Positions 1 to 7,009 of a stretch of DNA of 16,983 nucleotides are shown in pieces. The stretch covers positions 20,783 to 37,765 of the forward strand of contig JABUUA010000009.1 of assembly GCA_021443405.1 (NCBI GenBank), given 5' to 3'. The stretch comes from Bacteroidaceae bacterium. Lineage in GTDB: Bacteria; Bacteroidota; Bacteroidia; Bacteroidales; Bacteroidaceae. The stretch's first letter is position 1, and each line of letters begins with the position of its first letter. Below the pieces are notes generated by a model. The model was not told the origin of the DNA, searched no databases, and saw only the letters and a program-made list of their open reading frames with translations. Position numbers and translations under genes: made by a program.

Positions 1-803
1 CTCAGGTTGCCGTCGCCGTTCAGCAAGTCTCCCGTGAGCGTGTTCTGTATGCCGTGCAGGTCGAGCGACAGGGGGTCGCCGGCTTGGAGCTTGCCTTCCT
101 CGAACAGACGGTTCAGCACATTGTAGAAGCCTGTGCCCGTCTGCGTGATGAGTTCTACGACGATGCCGTTGTCGGTGTGGGCGCAAAGTTGCCCGTTCCA
201 GTCGGTCTGACCCGTGAAGTCATCGCCCGAGTAGGTGAAGATGCCCTCGCGAACAAGGTCGTTGTAGTCGGTGAAGTTATACACTTTTATGACATTCCCA
301 GCTGCGGTGAGCTCGCCCTCGGTGAACGTTACCGAGGAACTGGTGAAGAGCAACTGGATGTTGCCGTTGCTTTTCAGTGTGAACACGCTGCCGTCGGCGG
401 GGTCCACCGACGAGAGCAGGAACTCCTGTCCCATGACGAGCTTGGCGCGCATGTCCGAGCCACTCCAGTTGTTGTTCTTGATGTAGTAGGTGCTGTCGGC
501 CTGCACTTGGAATTCGTAGTGCGAGGGAGCGAAGTAATACATCTCGATGCCCTGCTTCGAGAAGTCGAGTGAATCATAGACGTTGAGGCACGGACTGAAG
601 AAAACGTCGGGGTCCGCGCCCACAATCTGCACCACGCCGTCTTGTGTGGCGGTGTAGGTCCACACTTGGCTCGTCTGCTTGTACGTGACGGTGAACTCCT
701 CGTTCAGTTGCAGGGCAGGATAGTCGGCTGCCCACGCGCTGGCGCTCACCAAGGCGAGCAGGGCGGTCAGCAGGCGCTGTCTCAGGGTTGTGGTTAGTTT
801 CAT
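1..803 (-). CDS. Secreted Ig-like (Big_5-type) domain protein, 3' end beyond window
   Basis: The frame opens with ATG at 803-801 and stays open to the left edge (267 codons), so the C-terminus is missing. The N-terminus MKLTTTLRQRLLTALLALVSA followed by SAWA/AD is a typical signal peptide cleaved near residue 25, so the product is exported. After about 90 residues rich in aromatic and beta-type sequence comes a stretch beginning SSVDPADGSVFTL (about residue 118). This matches the opening of bacterial Ig-like SbsA/Big_5 domains and resembles VVNLYPADGSVLA in the neighbouring 1223-aa protein. Two single cysteines are visible (SPCLN, GQLCAH). No catalytic motif is seen and the function is unknown. 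It lies 64 nt downstream of the 1223-aa gene with no -7 box in the gap, so it is probably the third gene of that operon. A surface or adhesin-like role is inference. Confidence 0.8.
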   Translation of the reverse strand, partial: MKLTTTLRQRLLTALLALVSASAWAADYPALQLNEEFTVTYKQTSQVWTYTATQDGVVQIVGADPDVFFSPCLNVYDSLDFSKQGIEMYYFAPSHYEFQVQADSTYYIKNNNWSGSDMRAKLVMGQEFLLSSVDPADGSVFTLKSNGNIQLLFTSSSVTFTEGELTAAGNVIKVYNFTDYNDLVREGIFTYSGDDFTGQTDWNGQLCAHTDNGIVVELITQTGTGFYNVLNRLFEEGKLQAGDPLSLDLHGIQNTLTGDLLNGDGNL

Positions 804-867
804 AGATGGTTATTTGTTTTAGTTTTGTTCATGATTTCGGGGCGTCGGGGGTGTGGCGGCGCGGCGA

Positions 868-3800
868 TTACTTCCGCACCACCTTTTTGCCGCCGACGAT
901 GACAATGCCCTTGTAGTCATCGCCCACGCGCTGGCCCGCCAGGTTGTAGGCGTGCTGGGCTGCGGGCACGGTGGCGATGGGGTCGATGCCCGTGCCCTTG
1001 GGGTTGACGTAGGCGAGGCAAGCGTTCACAATCTGGTCAGTGTTGGCGTCCACGAGCAGGACGGCGAACTTCGTGTTGTCCAGTACTTCGTAGGTGCCGG
1101 GCAGTTCACCCGTGATGGTCGTGGTGTAGTCCTCGCCCGCTTTCATCGACTGCGGGAGCAGACCGGCCGTGCCGCTGTAGCTCGCTCCATAGACGTAGCG
1201 GACCACATCGTTGTGCGTGATGCCCGCAACGCTCTGCTGACCGTAGCGGCCTCCCAAGCCCCAGTCGCCCAGGAGCGGGTCTGAAATGCTGCTGAAATAG
1301 TTGTGCTGAACGGCTGTCAACTTGTCTTCCATGAACACGAGGAACACGTTCAGGTTGAGGTTCACGGCGTTGAGCGCACTACGCACCGTGAGGGGCAGCG
1401 AGAACTCGCCCGTGGCGTCGGCCTTAACCGTGGCTGTCACGTCCACATAAGTCGGGTCGTTGAGCTCCTCCGCCACGCGGTCCATCCACAGGGCACCGTA
1501 GTAAGTGAGGGTGTAGTCGAGCGTCATGGGGTCTTGCATCATGGGCATGAGCACCTCCGTCTTGCGGTTGACCACGGCGGTGGGAGCGGCCTGCAGTCCC
1601 AGATAGCTGCTGTAGCCTTGCAAGCCTCCGCCCCATGCGTCGCCGTCATACGTGTGGATGGAGATGGGGATGAACTGCTCTCCGTACACCTCTTTCATCT
1701 TGTCGATGGCAATGATTCCCTGCGGACAGTTGCCACAGGTAGTGCCTGTCATCTCCTCCAGCACCACGCGCTTGGTGGGGCGGAACGTGAGGCTCGTCAC
1801 CGCGCTCTTGACCTCGTCGGTCATGGGCTGGCTGGTGCCGCCCTCGGTGTAGGCCACGCGGATGGTGAATTTATTGTTCTCGCCCACGGTGAGGGGCAGG
1901 GGAGTGCCGAAGGTGAAACTGCGTGCGTCGCCGGCAGGCACTAAGCCCTCAGCGGTGTAGCGGTAGGTGTCGATGGTCTGGCCATCGGCGTCGCAGAGCG
2001 TGAGCTGATAGCCACCGTCGAAGCCGCGCGGAGAATTCACGGTGAAGGTACCGCCAATCTTGATGGAGGTCTCGTTCACCACGGTCTGCTTGTTCGAGAG
2101 TGACAGCAGGTAAGGCATCTCGCGCGTCACCTGCACGTTGTCCACGAACACCATGCTTTGGGCGCTGTTCTGGTTCACGAAGGCGATGTAGATGTTCTTG
2201 CCTGCATAGGCGGCAAGGTTCACGGTGCAGTGCTGCCAGTCGCCCTCCAGCGCAAACTCGTCGCTACCCGGCGAGAGGATTTCGTCGAACACCACAGTTC
2301 CTTCGGTCGATAGGCGGGCGAAGGTGGCGTCGTTAATCATGTGGAAGACGTCGTTGCACGCCCACACCACCACCTTCAGAGCGTCCTGGGCGGTAGCGCT
2401 CAGACTTTGCGCGTCGAAGGTCAGCGTGGTGGCTTTGTCGGGGATGAAGAGTTGCGGCGTCACCATCCAGTCGTCGCTCTTGCCCGCGGGCTCATACATC
2501 GAGTGCGAGGCAGCGCAGATGTCGGTCCCGGCGTCGTCGCGAATGCTGAAGTTCCACGGCGTGTTGTTGGCGTCGAACTCCAGACTCTGGGGGAACTCGG
2601 CCGGCGTGCGGTGGTCGTTTTCGTAGAGCATCCACGTGGCCAGCGAGTTGGAAACATTGTTGAAATCGCAGCTGAACAGCGTGGCGTTATCGGTCGAAAT
2701 CTCGCGTTCGTAACTGCCCTCGTAGTGAATCGTCAGTTCCTCGTTGGCGCCGCTGCCGCTCACGTCGGTGAGACTGCCGGCTGCCAGCACCACTGTGTAG
2801 GTGTCGCCGGCAAACAGATACTGCGTGGTGGCGGGGAACAACTGCACTACGTTGCCCTGCGAGGCCACGGAAAGCGGTGCGAGGCGCGTGCCGTCTGCGG
2901 CGTAGAGCGCAGCCGAGGCGCCTTCGGTCACCAGCACGTTGTTGTCCATCGTGAGTTGGATGGGGCTGCTGCTGTTGTCTATCTTGGCCAGCACACTGCC
3001 GTCGGCGGGGTAGAGGTTCACCACCTTCACGGGTTCGTTGGCGCGTCCCACGTAGGTGGCGGTTATGGTTTCGTTCGTGCGGGCTGGGTCTCCGCTGATG
3101 CAGAGAGTGCCGGCGGGCAGGGTGAACGTGTAGGTCTGGCCTGCTTCAAGCTGGTGTGTGCGGAAGGTCACGACCACGGTCTTGGCGTCGGTCGGGTCCA
3201 AGCGGATGCCGTTGCTGCTCGTCGAGTTCCACTCACCGAAGGAAGCGGCCGTCTGGTCGCCCACGACCTCCACCTCGCGGTCAAACGTGATTCTTATCTG
3301 ACTCAGCTTCGAGAAGGTGGCACCCGCGGTCGGCGCGATGAAATAGTTGTTGAGGAGGTTCATGCCCGAGCAGACGTCCACGAGGGCTTCGCTGGTCGTC
3401 ATCGTGAAGTTCTCGCCGAACTGTGGGTCGCACATGCTGATGAACGTGCGGCCGTCGGCCGACACGCCCAGCGGCGTGCCCGTGTTGGTGTAGCCCGTGG
3501 CCTTGTCGAAGTCGGTGCCGTAGTGCTGCTGTAGGATGGAGCGCAGCGAGAACCAGTAGCCGTCGCAACGAACTGCGAACTCACGGATGGGGCTGCCGTA
3601 GGGGCTGGCGCCGTACACGTTGCCGTCGTTGTCTATGCAACCGCCCTTCATGTCCAGATCGTCCAACTTGCTGTCGTACACCTCCAGGGCCCGGGTCTCC
3701 ATGTTGTAGCGGGCGGCGCAGATGTATTCATCGCCCTGCGTCAGCACGCGAGCATCCAGCACCAGCCACTTGCCGTTGGGGCTCATCGCCACTGGCGCCA

Positions 3801-4539
3801 CCTCCACGAGGTTGCTCTGCGTCTTGGTGAACCGCTTGCCGTCGGTGGTGTTGTAGCCGATGAAGTTCCATTTGATGGCGTCCGTCGAAGCACGGTCATA
3901 GACGAAGGTGAAGTAGTGCTCGCCCAACACCTGTCCCACGACGTAACGTCCGTCGGGTGAGATGTGCACAAAGCGCACGTAGGTGCTGGTCAGCAAGTAG
4001 CCGTCGGGGTCGCCCTGTGGCAGGTCTGTGGGCGTGACCACCTTCTGGGTGGTAAGGTCCCACATGACGGGTTGCTCCAGTGTGTAGTCCACGCCACTCA
4101 CGTCAGCGTTGGCCACTGTGCCCACGCCCAGTCGTCCGTCGGGCGTCACGGCATGCACGGCACCCGATACCATGCTGCACGGCAACTTAGTCCACGTCCC
4201 TGTTGAGCGGTTGAAATAGGCAGGCTTCGCCTCGTAGGTGCCCACCACCGTGTTACCGTCGTCCGTCACGTCGTAGGCCAGACACAGACCATGGGTCTGC
4301 ATGTCGGACTCCGTCTGCAGGCGTGTCTCTTTGTGGGTGGTGAGGTCGATGAGCACGGGCGAGAGGTTGTCCTTCTCGCTTCCCCAGCCCAAAGCCCATT
4401 GGCCGTTGTCGGAAAGAACCTGCAAGGCGATGCCCTGCATCGTGTGGGACTTGATAACGGGGCGCTCGGCCGCCGGTGCAAGGGTGGTAGCGGCCAGCAG
4501 TGTGCAGGCCACAGCCGTTCTGATGCGTGTGAATATCAT
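868..4539 (-). CDS. Multidomain secreted protein with Ig-like, choice-of-anchor J and Omp28-like thioredoxin-fold regions
   Basis: This 1223-aa exported protein has a signal peptide over roughly residues 1-24 (ending LAPAAE). Residues about 25-395 contain propeller-like repeats of the type SDNGQWALGWG, SPDGRYVVGQ, SPNGKWLVLD and SADGRTF. Two Big_5/SbsA Ig-like domains follow (about 400-500 and 505-610; PTAGATFSKLSQIRITFD and YPADGSVLA). Residues about 615-805 look like a choice-of-anchor J (cleaved adhesin) domain, with the hallmark SDDWMVTPQL and a closing VFVDNVQV. Residues about 930-1170 resemble the Omp28-related thioredoxin-fold family: VLEEMTGTTCGNCPQG, with the CxxC pair at C935 and C938. 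The C-terminus (YNLAGQRV...GGKKVVRK) is a Prevotella-type tail that may be a type IX secretion signal. The exact role is unknown. Surface attachment with a redox-active C-terminal module is inference. It is second in the leftward operon, 96 nt after the 218-aa gene. Confidence 0.88.
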   Translation of the reverse strand: MIFTRIRTAVACTLLAATTLAPAAERPVIKSHTMQGIALQVLSDNGQWALGWGSEKDNLSPVLIDLTTHKETRLQTESDMQTHGLCLAYDVTDDGNTVVGTYEAKPAYFNRSTGTWTKLPCSMVSGAVHAVTPDGRLGVGTVANADVSGVDYTLEQPVMWDLTTQKVVTPTDLPQGDPDGYLLTSTYVRFVHISPDGRYVVGQVLGEHYFTFVYDRASTDAIKWNFIGYNTTDGKRFTKTQSNLVEVAPVAMSPNGKWLVLDARVLTQGDEYICAARYNMETRALEVYDSKLDDLDMKGGCIDNDGNVYGASPYGSPIREFAVRCDGYWFSLRSILQQHYGTDFDKATGYTNTGTPLGVSADGRTFISMCDPQFGENFTMTTSEALVDVCSGMNLLNNYFIAPTAGATFSKLSQIRITFDREVEVVGDQTAASFGEWNSTSSNGIRLDPTDAKTVVVTFRTHQLEAGQTYTFTLPAGTLCISGDPARTNETITATYVGRANEPVKVVNLYPADGSVLAKIDNSSSPIQLTMDNNVLVTEGASAALYAADGTRLAPLSVASQGNVVQLFPATTQYLFAGDTYTVVLAAGSLTDVSGSGANEELTIHYEGSYEREISTDNATLFSCDFNNVSNSLATWMLYENDHRTPAEFPQSLEFDANNTPWNFSIRDDAGTDICAASHSMYEPAGKSDDWMVTPQLFIPDKATTLTFDAQSLSATAQDALKVVVWACNDVFHMINDATFARLSTEGTVVFDEILSPGSDEFALEGDWQHCTVNLAAYAGKNIYIAFVNQNSAQSMVFVDNVQVTREMPYLLSLSNKQTVVNETSIKIGGTFTVNSPRGFDGGYQLTLCDADGQTIDTYRYTAEGLVPAGDARSFTFGTPLPLTVGENNKFTIRVAYTEGGTSQPMTDEVKSAVTSLTFRPTKRVVLEEMTGTTCGNCPQGIIAIDKMKEVYGEQFIPISIHTYDGDAWGGGLQGYSSYLGLQAAPTAVVNRKTEVLMPMMQDPMTLDYTLTYYGALWMDRVAEELNDPTYVDVTATVKADATGEFSLPLTVRSALNAVNLNLNVFLVFMEDKLTAVQHNYFSSISDPLLGDWGLGGRYGQQSVAGITHNDVVRYVYGASYSGTAGLLPQSMKAGEDYTTTITGELPGTYEVLDNTKFAVLLVDANTDQIVNACLAYVNPKGTGIDPIATVPAAQHAYNLAGQRVGDDYKGIVIVGGKKVVRK

Positions 4540-4635
4540 AATGATAAGGAGATATTTCGTTAACTGTGAGTGGAGGGATGGGCGGGTTCGTGGAGACGAT
4601 TATGCCCTTCTGAGGTTTGGTTGACCGAGGCGGAT

Positions 4636-5292
4636 TTAGCGGACAAGCATCTTCTTGCCGCCCTTGACTACGAGTCCCTTGTAGCTGGGAACCACGCGCT
4701 GGCCTGCCATGTTATAGATCGGCTGGGCGCTGTTGCCCGAGGTCGCAGCCTTCACACCACCGATGCCGGTGGCATCCACCGAGGTGTCGTCGTACACATA
4801 GTGTACTGTCACCGAGGGGCCTTTGGCTTTCTCGGCATACGTGATGGGGTTGGGGCTGGTCAGTTCCATCACGCGAATGGTGTAGGTCACCGTGCATTCT
4901 CCCTTGTCCTTGGGCTTCCATTCTGAATAAATATTCTGCTTTGCCCCAGGTTTCATACCTTGTATTTCTTCTCGAACAATGGTTTGACAATTACTATATG
5001 TGTAGCATTGACCAGGGAAACAATGGCTTAACTCTCCATTGTCAAGCTGCGTTATGTCGATGGTCATGCTGGCAAATGCGTTTGCTTCGCTGGTGTTCTT
5101 AACCCAAAGACCCGAGGAGAATTGATTCTTTCCGGAAAAGTCGGTTTCGAAATTCTTTACTGTGACGGTGGAGCCATCGGCCACCACGTTGCCGTTCGCG
5201 TCGGTAAATGCGAACGTATCATCCACTTGCGCCATAGCGCTTACGCCCATCATCAGGCAACATACGAGAGAGTAAAATTTGTTCATAACCAT
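4636..5292 (-). CDS. Secreted 218-aa cysteine-containing protein with C-terminal sorting-like tail
   Basis: The N-terminus (MVMNKFYSLVCCLMMGVSAMAQ) is a signal peptide probably cleaved before Q22 or V23. ATG at 5286 (MNKF) is an equally possible start, two codons in. The mature part begins DDTFAFTDANGNVVADGSTV and reads as an all-beta domain with a cysteine cluster C91, C96, C102 plus C133, probably disulphide-bonded. The last 28 residues (PIYNMAGQRV...GGKKMLVR) are the same kind of tail as on the 1223-aa protein. Small proteins of this sort are, as far as I recall, common beside Omp28-like proteins in Prevotella, but the function is not known. It is the first gene of the operon, directly behind a -7 box at 5306-5313. 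Bases about 4917-5040, encoding the cysteine cluster, are noticeably more AT-rich than the rest of the gene. Confidence 0.85.
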   Translation of the reverse strand: MVMNKFYSLVCCLMMGVSAMAQVDDTFAFTDANGNVVADGSTVTVKNFETDFSGKNQFSSGLWVKNTSEANAFASMTIDITQLDNGELSHCFPGQCYTYSNCQTIVREEIQGMKPGAKQNIYSEWKPKDKGECTVTYTIRVMELTSPNPITYAEKAKGPSVTVHYVYDDTSVDATGIGGVKAATSGNSAQPIYNMAGQRVVPSYKGLVVKGGKKMLVR

Positions 5293-5305
5293 ATAATTTT
5301 AACTA

Positions 5306-5313
5306 CAAAGATA
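5306..5313 (-). promoter_or_regulatory. Bacteroidetes -7 box for the secreted-protein operon
   Basis: On the minus strand this reads TATCTTTG, a perfect match to the Bacteroidetes TAnnTTTG -7 element. It ends 13 nt before the distal ATG (5292), leaving a very short leader. No convincing -33 TTG is visible at the usual spacing. The DNA from 5314 to 5432, between this box and the divergent promoter, shows no gene and no clear repeat. Confidence 0.6.
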
Positions 5314-5432
5314 GGAATAATATGCGATATTCTCGGCATCTGCCCATGCTTTTTGGTGTTTTTTCTTCCGACTTTAACATTTAGACCTTTGGCCGATTTG
5401 CGGCTGGATGATGAAAAAAATGCAGAGAAATG

Positions 5433-5462
5433 ATTGCGGTTGAGAAAAAAATAGTACCTTTG
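5433..5462 (+). promoter_or_regulatory. Promoter of the structured RNA / small-gene cassette
   Basis: TACCTTTG at 5455-5462 is a perfect TAnnTTTG -7 box. ATTG at 5433-5436 lies 18 nt upstream, a reasonable place for the -33 TTG element. Transcription would start at about 5468-5470. It diverges from the promoter at 5306-5313. Confidence 0.65.
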
Positions 5463-5475
5463 TACTCGGAGTACA
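5461..5475. promoter_or_regulatory. 15-bp dyad over the predicted transcription start (operator candidate)
   Basis: TGTACTC-G-GAGTACA is a perfect inverted repeat with 7-bp arms around one central base. It overlaps the last two bases of the -7 box and spans the expected start site, a classic place for a repressor operator. No regulator gene lies beside it. It could instead contribute a 5' hairpin to the RNA, although a 1-nt loop cannot form without opening the inner pairs. Confidence 0.45.
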
Positions 5476-5745
5476 TTCCTTATTTATAAGGTTGTGCTTC
5501 ACAAGATAGGCAAAGTTGCCGAGTCCTGCACGATAAAAACGCCAAAAATATTGTAGAGGATTCGCAATCTATGCACCTTGTCTCTCTATTCTGAGACAAG
5601 TATGACCGTGTTGCATCTGACCCGTTTCAGATACACATACGGGCGTAGGTTGTATTTTCTCTCGCTTCACCTTCTACAAGGTGATTGGCGTTACCCATCG
5701 TGCAGGTGTAAGCAGTGAAGTCGCTTACGCCTTTCTTGTTGCGAT
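5468..5745 (+). ncRNA. Candidate structured RNA (long leader or independent ncRNA), class not recognised
   Basis: Between the promoter and the first small gene there is no plausible coding frame, but many complementary segments nest without conflict. CCTGCACGAT (5525-5534) pairs perfectly with ATCGTGCAGG (5697-5706). Across a small internal loop, AACGCCAA (5538-5545) pairs with TTGGCGTT (5685-5692). Enclosed are three arms. The first is a hairpin with 8-bp stem CTTGTCTC/GAGACAAG (5577-5600). The second is a long arm at 5601-5647 built from TATG/CGTA, CCGTGT/ATACGG and ATCTGA/TCAGAT. The third is TCACCTT/AAGGTGA (5667-5684), which abuts the closing helix. Outside are GGCAA/TTGCC (5509-5520), a hairpin at 5705-5731, CCTTAT/ATAAGG (5478-5491) and a possible outermost ACAAGA (5501-5506)/TCTTGT (5734-5739). 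I do not recognise tmRNA, RNase P, SRP, 6S or a known riboswitch. The ends are inferred. Confidence 0.55.
5705..5740 (+). terminator. Hairpin with T-rich tail, possible attenuator or ncRNA 3' end
   Basis: GGTGTAAGC (5705-5713) pairs with GCTTACGCC (5723-5731), a 9-bp stem with one G-U pair and a 9-nt loop, followed by TTTCTTGTT. It could end a discrete RNA or attenuate read-through into the small genes starting at 5799. Its two outer G residues are also used by the long closing helix of the upstream fold. GGCGTA at 5642-5647 could pair with its TACGCC, so a conformational switch is possible but unproven. Confidence 0.35.
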
Positions 5746-5798
5746 ATGGTAAACTAACAAAAATGCTGAGTTGGCGGCTTGTAGGCGAAAAAAGAATT

Positions 5799-6017
5799 AT
5801 GGCACGTTTCAGAATCACGACTAAAAACCGTCTGAACAACAACGGCATCCGCATTGAACCAGGGATGTCGGTGGAAGTGGTCACCCAGTCAATGAGCAAC
5901 CCCGTCACCACCAACGGCGGCCAAACAGTAGTGGATGCGTTTTACCGCATCTATGGCATTGACATTAAGAAGGCGGGTGCATTGAGTATGATACATTTGA
6001 ATGTTGAACAATTTTAA
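5799..6017 (+). CDS. 72-aa DUF6140-like small protein
   Basis: The start is taken at ATG 5799 (MARFRITTKNRLNNNGIR), after an A-rich stretch (GAAAAAAGAATT). An in-frame ATG at 5715 would extend the protein into the structured leader with unconvincing sequence. The 72 residues read as a compact mixed fold: an N-terminal beta hairpin (FRITTKNR...IRIEPGMSVEVVTQS), then NPVTTNGGQTVVDAFYRIYGIDIKKAG and a short tail LSMIHLNVEQF. No signal peptide or membrane segment is present. It resembles the uncharacterised Bacteroidetes family DUF6140 as I remember it; this needs a profile search. Its role is unknown. It is the first of three genes with gaps of 11 and 2 nt, so they are almost certainly one operon. 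Base composition is lower in GC than in flanking genes, suggesting acquisition. Confidence 0.75.
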   Translation: MARFRITTKNRLNNNGIRIEPGMSVEVVTQSMSNPVTTNGGQTVVDAFYRIYGIDIKKAGALSMIHLNVEQF

Positions 6018-6028
6018 ACTTAAAAGTT

Positions 6029-6163
6029 ATGTTAGAACAAATTATCCAATTCTTAACGAGTGAGATGGGACAGCACATTGTACACGCTACTCACCATGCA
6101 ATCGAGAATCATAAGAAGGAAGAGGAACGCAAAAAGAACACTAACCAACCAAACAACAAGTAA
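6029..6163 (+). CDS. 44-aa charged small protein
   Basis: ATG at 6029 opens a 44-codon frame ending in TAA at 6161-6163. The first half (MLEQIIQFLTSEMGQHIVHA) could form an amphipathic helix. The second half is hydrophilic and basic/acidic (ENHKKEEERKKNTNQPNNK). No family is recognised. Support for real coding is contextual: it sits 11 nt after the 72-aa gene and 2 nt before the ATG of the 180-aa gene, leaving almost no non-coding space. It may be an accessory peptide acting with the membrane protein downstream; that is inference. Confidence 0.6.
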   Translation: MLEQIIQFLTSEMGQHIVHATHHAIENHKKEEERKKNTNQPNNK

Positions 6164-6165
6164 GT

Positions 6166-6708
6166 ATGTCCGACGAACGTTTATTGAAAATAGCCATAAA
6201 GCTGGTTGGACTGCTTGATAAACAAGCCGACCAGACCTTGCCTCGTGCTATTGCCGACGTAGTAAAAACCCATAGTAAGTTAGCGGTGGGTTCTGCCTGG
6301 ATACCAGTTCCCGGTTTGGACGCGATTGCTGGTGCAACGACGATTTGGACGATGTACACTCGAATTAATGGTAAACTTGGTGTGTCGTTAAAAGACAACG
6401 TGTTAAAGACTATCGCGTCAGGTGTAGCTACAAACTTAGCCAGTTATGCCGCAATGACGGGTGCAGCAAGTGCGCTGAAGTTCATTCCTTTTGTAGGATC
6501 GTTGGGTGGCGCCGTAATTATGAGTGCCTCTTTGTATGCAATCACTCTTGCATCGGGTTGGGTATATCTGAAAGCGCTTTGTGCACTTGCAGAGAAAAGT
6601 GGTCCAGAATTAGATATGAGCCAACTTGGAGATGCAGTGAAGGAAGTGCTGAAGGACTCAAGTATAAAGAGTTTTATCAATGAAGCAAAGAGCGAATACA
6701 AGAAATAA
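6166..6708 (+). CDS. 180-aa DUF697-like membrane protein
   Basis: ATG at 6166 follows the preceding stop codon by 2 nt, so translation is probably coupled. Residues 1-40 form a helical, charged N-terminus. Two glycine-rich hydrophobic hairpins follow: residues about 43-66 (AWIPVPGLDAIAGATTIW) and about 82-140 (an alanine/glycine stretch, then FIPFVGSLGGAVIMSASLYA). The two IP-x-x-G-rich motifs, about 60 residues apart, are the pattern I associate with DUF697, the membrane domain often found attached to GTPase domains (YcjF-like). Here it stands alone with no G motifs. The C-terminal 40 residues are hydrophilic and end in lysines. It probably inserts in the inner membrane; biochemical function is unknown. 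It is the last gene of the cassette, followed by a strong hairpin. Confidence 0.75.
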   Translation: MSDERLLKIAIKLVGLLDKQADQTLPRAIADVVKTHSKLAVGSAWIPVPGLDAIAGATTIWTMYTRINGKLGVSLKDNVLKTIASGVATNLASYAAMTGAASALKFIPFVGSLGGAVIMSASLYAITLASGWVYLKALCALAEKSGPELDMSQLGDAVKEVLKDSSIKSFINEAKSEYKK

Positions 6709-6740
6709 ACTTCTGTAGTCTCTGGTTATTTTATAGAAAC

Positions 6741-6780
6741 AACGCGAGGGTAATAGCTTTCAGAGCATTATCCTCGCGTT
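6741..6780. terminator. Strong hairpin between convergent genes, probably bidirectional terminator
   Basis: AACGCGAGGGTAAT (6741-6754) and ATTATCCTCGCGTT (6767-6780) form a 14-bp stem with one G-U pair and a 12-nt loop, 32 nt past the stop of the 180-aa gene. On the plus strand the tail is only weakly T-rich (ATGTTGTGG). Read from the minus strand the tail is GTTTCTATAAAAT. It could serve both the cassette and the convergent comEC-like gene. Confidence 0.6.
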
Positions 6781-6810
6781 ATGTTGTGGGGACATCCTTG
6801 AATACTTACA

Positions 6811-6900
6811 CCTACATACGTCGTCTCTTACACTGCCACGTACACCAGTATAAATAGTGGAGAAATAGATGATTGTTCCAAAATAGTGTAAGAATGTAGG
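6811..6900. repeat. Nested inverted repeats in the AT-rich gap before the comEC-like gene
   Basis: The 229-nt gap 6781-7009 holds no gene that I can support. CCTACAT (6811-6817) and TCTTACACT (6826-6834) are complementary, in order, to the contiguous block AGTGTAAGAATGTAGG (6885-6900). That gives 16 bp of pairing with an 8-nt bulge on one side and a 50-nt loop. The function is unknown; it could be a decayed element end, a second RNA fold or chance. Farther right, AAGGTATTCCTT (6941-6952) precedes a run of six T, a weak terminator-like feature. Confidence 0.35.
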
Positions 6901-7009
6901 AGAAAATATGTTGTTACGTGCGCACATGCGTGTGTATAATAAGGTATTCCTTCTATTTTTTGGCAGGGTACTCAAGTTCCATCGAACTGACACGCGGTGA
7001 GTTAGTCTG

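Noticed and set aside
2341..3534. 397-codon open frame opposite the 1223-aa gene
   Set aside because: It is a GC-driven mirror of a well-supported gene, rich in His, Arg, Val and Gly, with no recognisable domain or promoter.
5468..5745. Reading the leader as tmRNA, RNase P, SRP RNA, 6S RNA, a tRNA or a retron
   Set aside because: None of the conserved core motifs that I know for these classes is visible, and no reverse transcriptase gene is present.
5715..5798. Upstream extension of the 72-aa gene to an ATG at 5715
   Set aside because: The added residues overlap the 3' hairpin of the structured leader and look unlike the compact domain. ATG 5799 follows a typical A-rich stretch.
6918..6925. 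Palindrome GTGCGCAC
   Set aside because: An isolated 8-bp palindrome with no promoter context; chance is a sufficient explanation.
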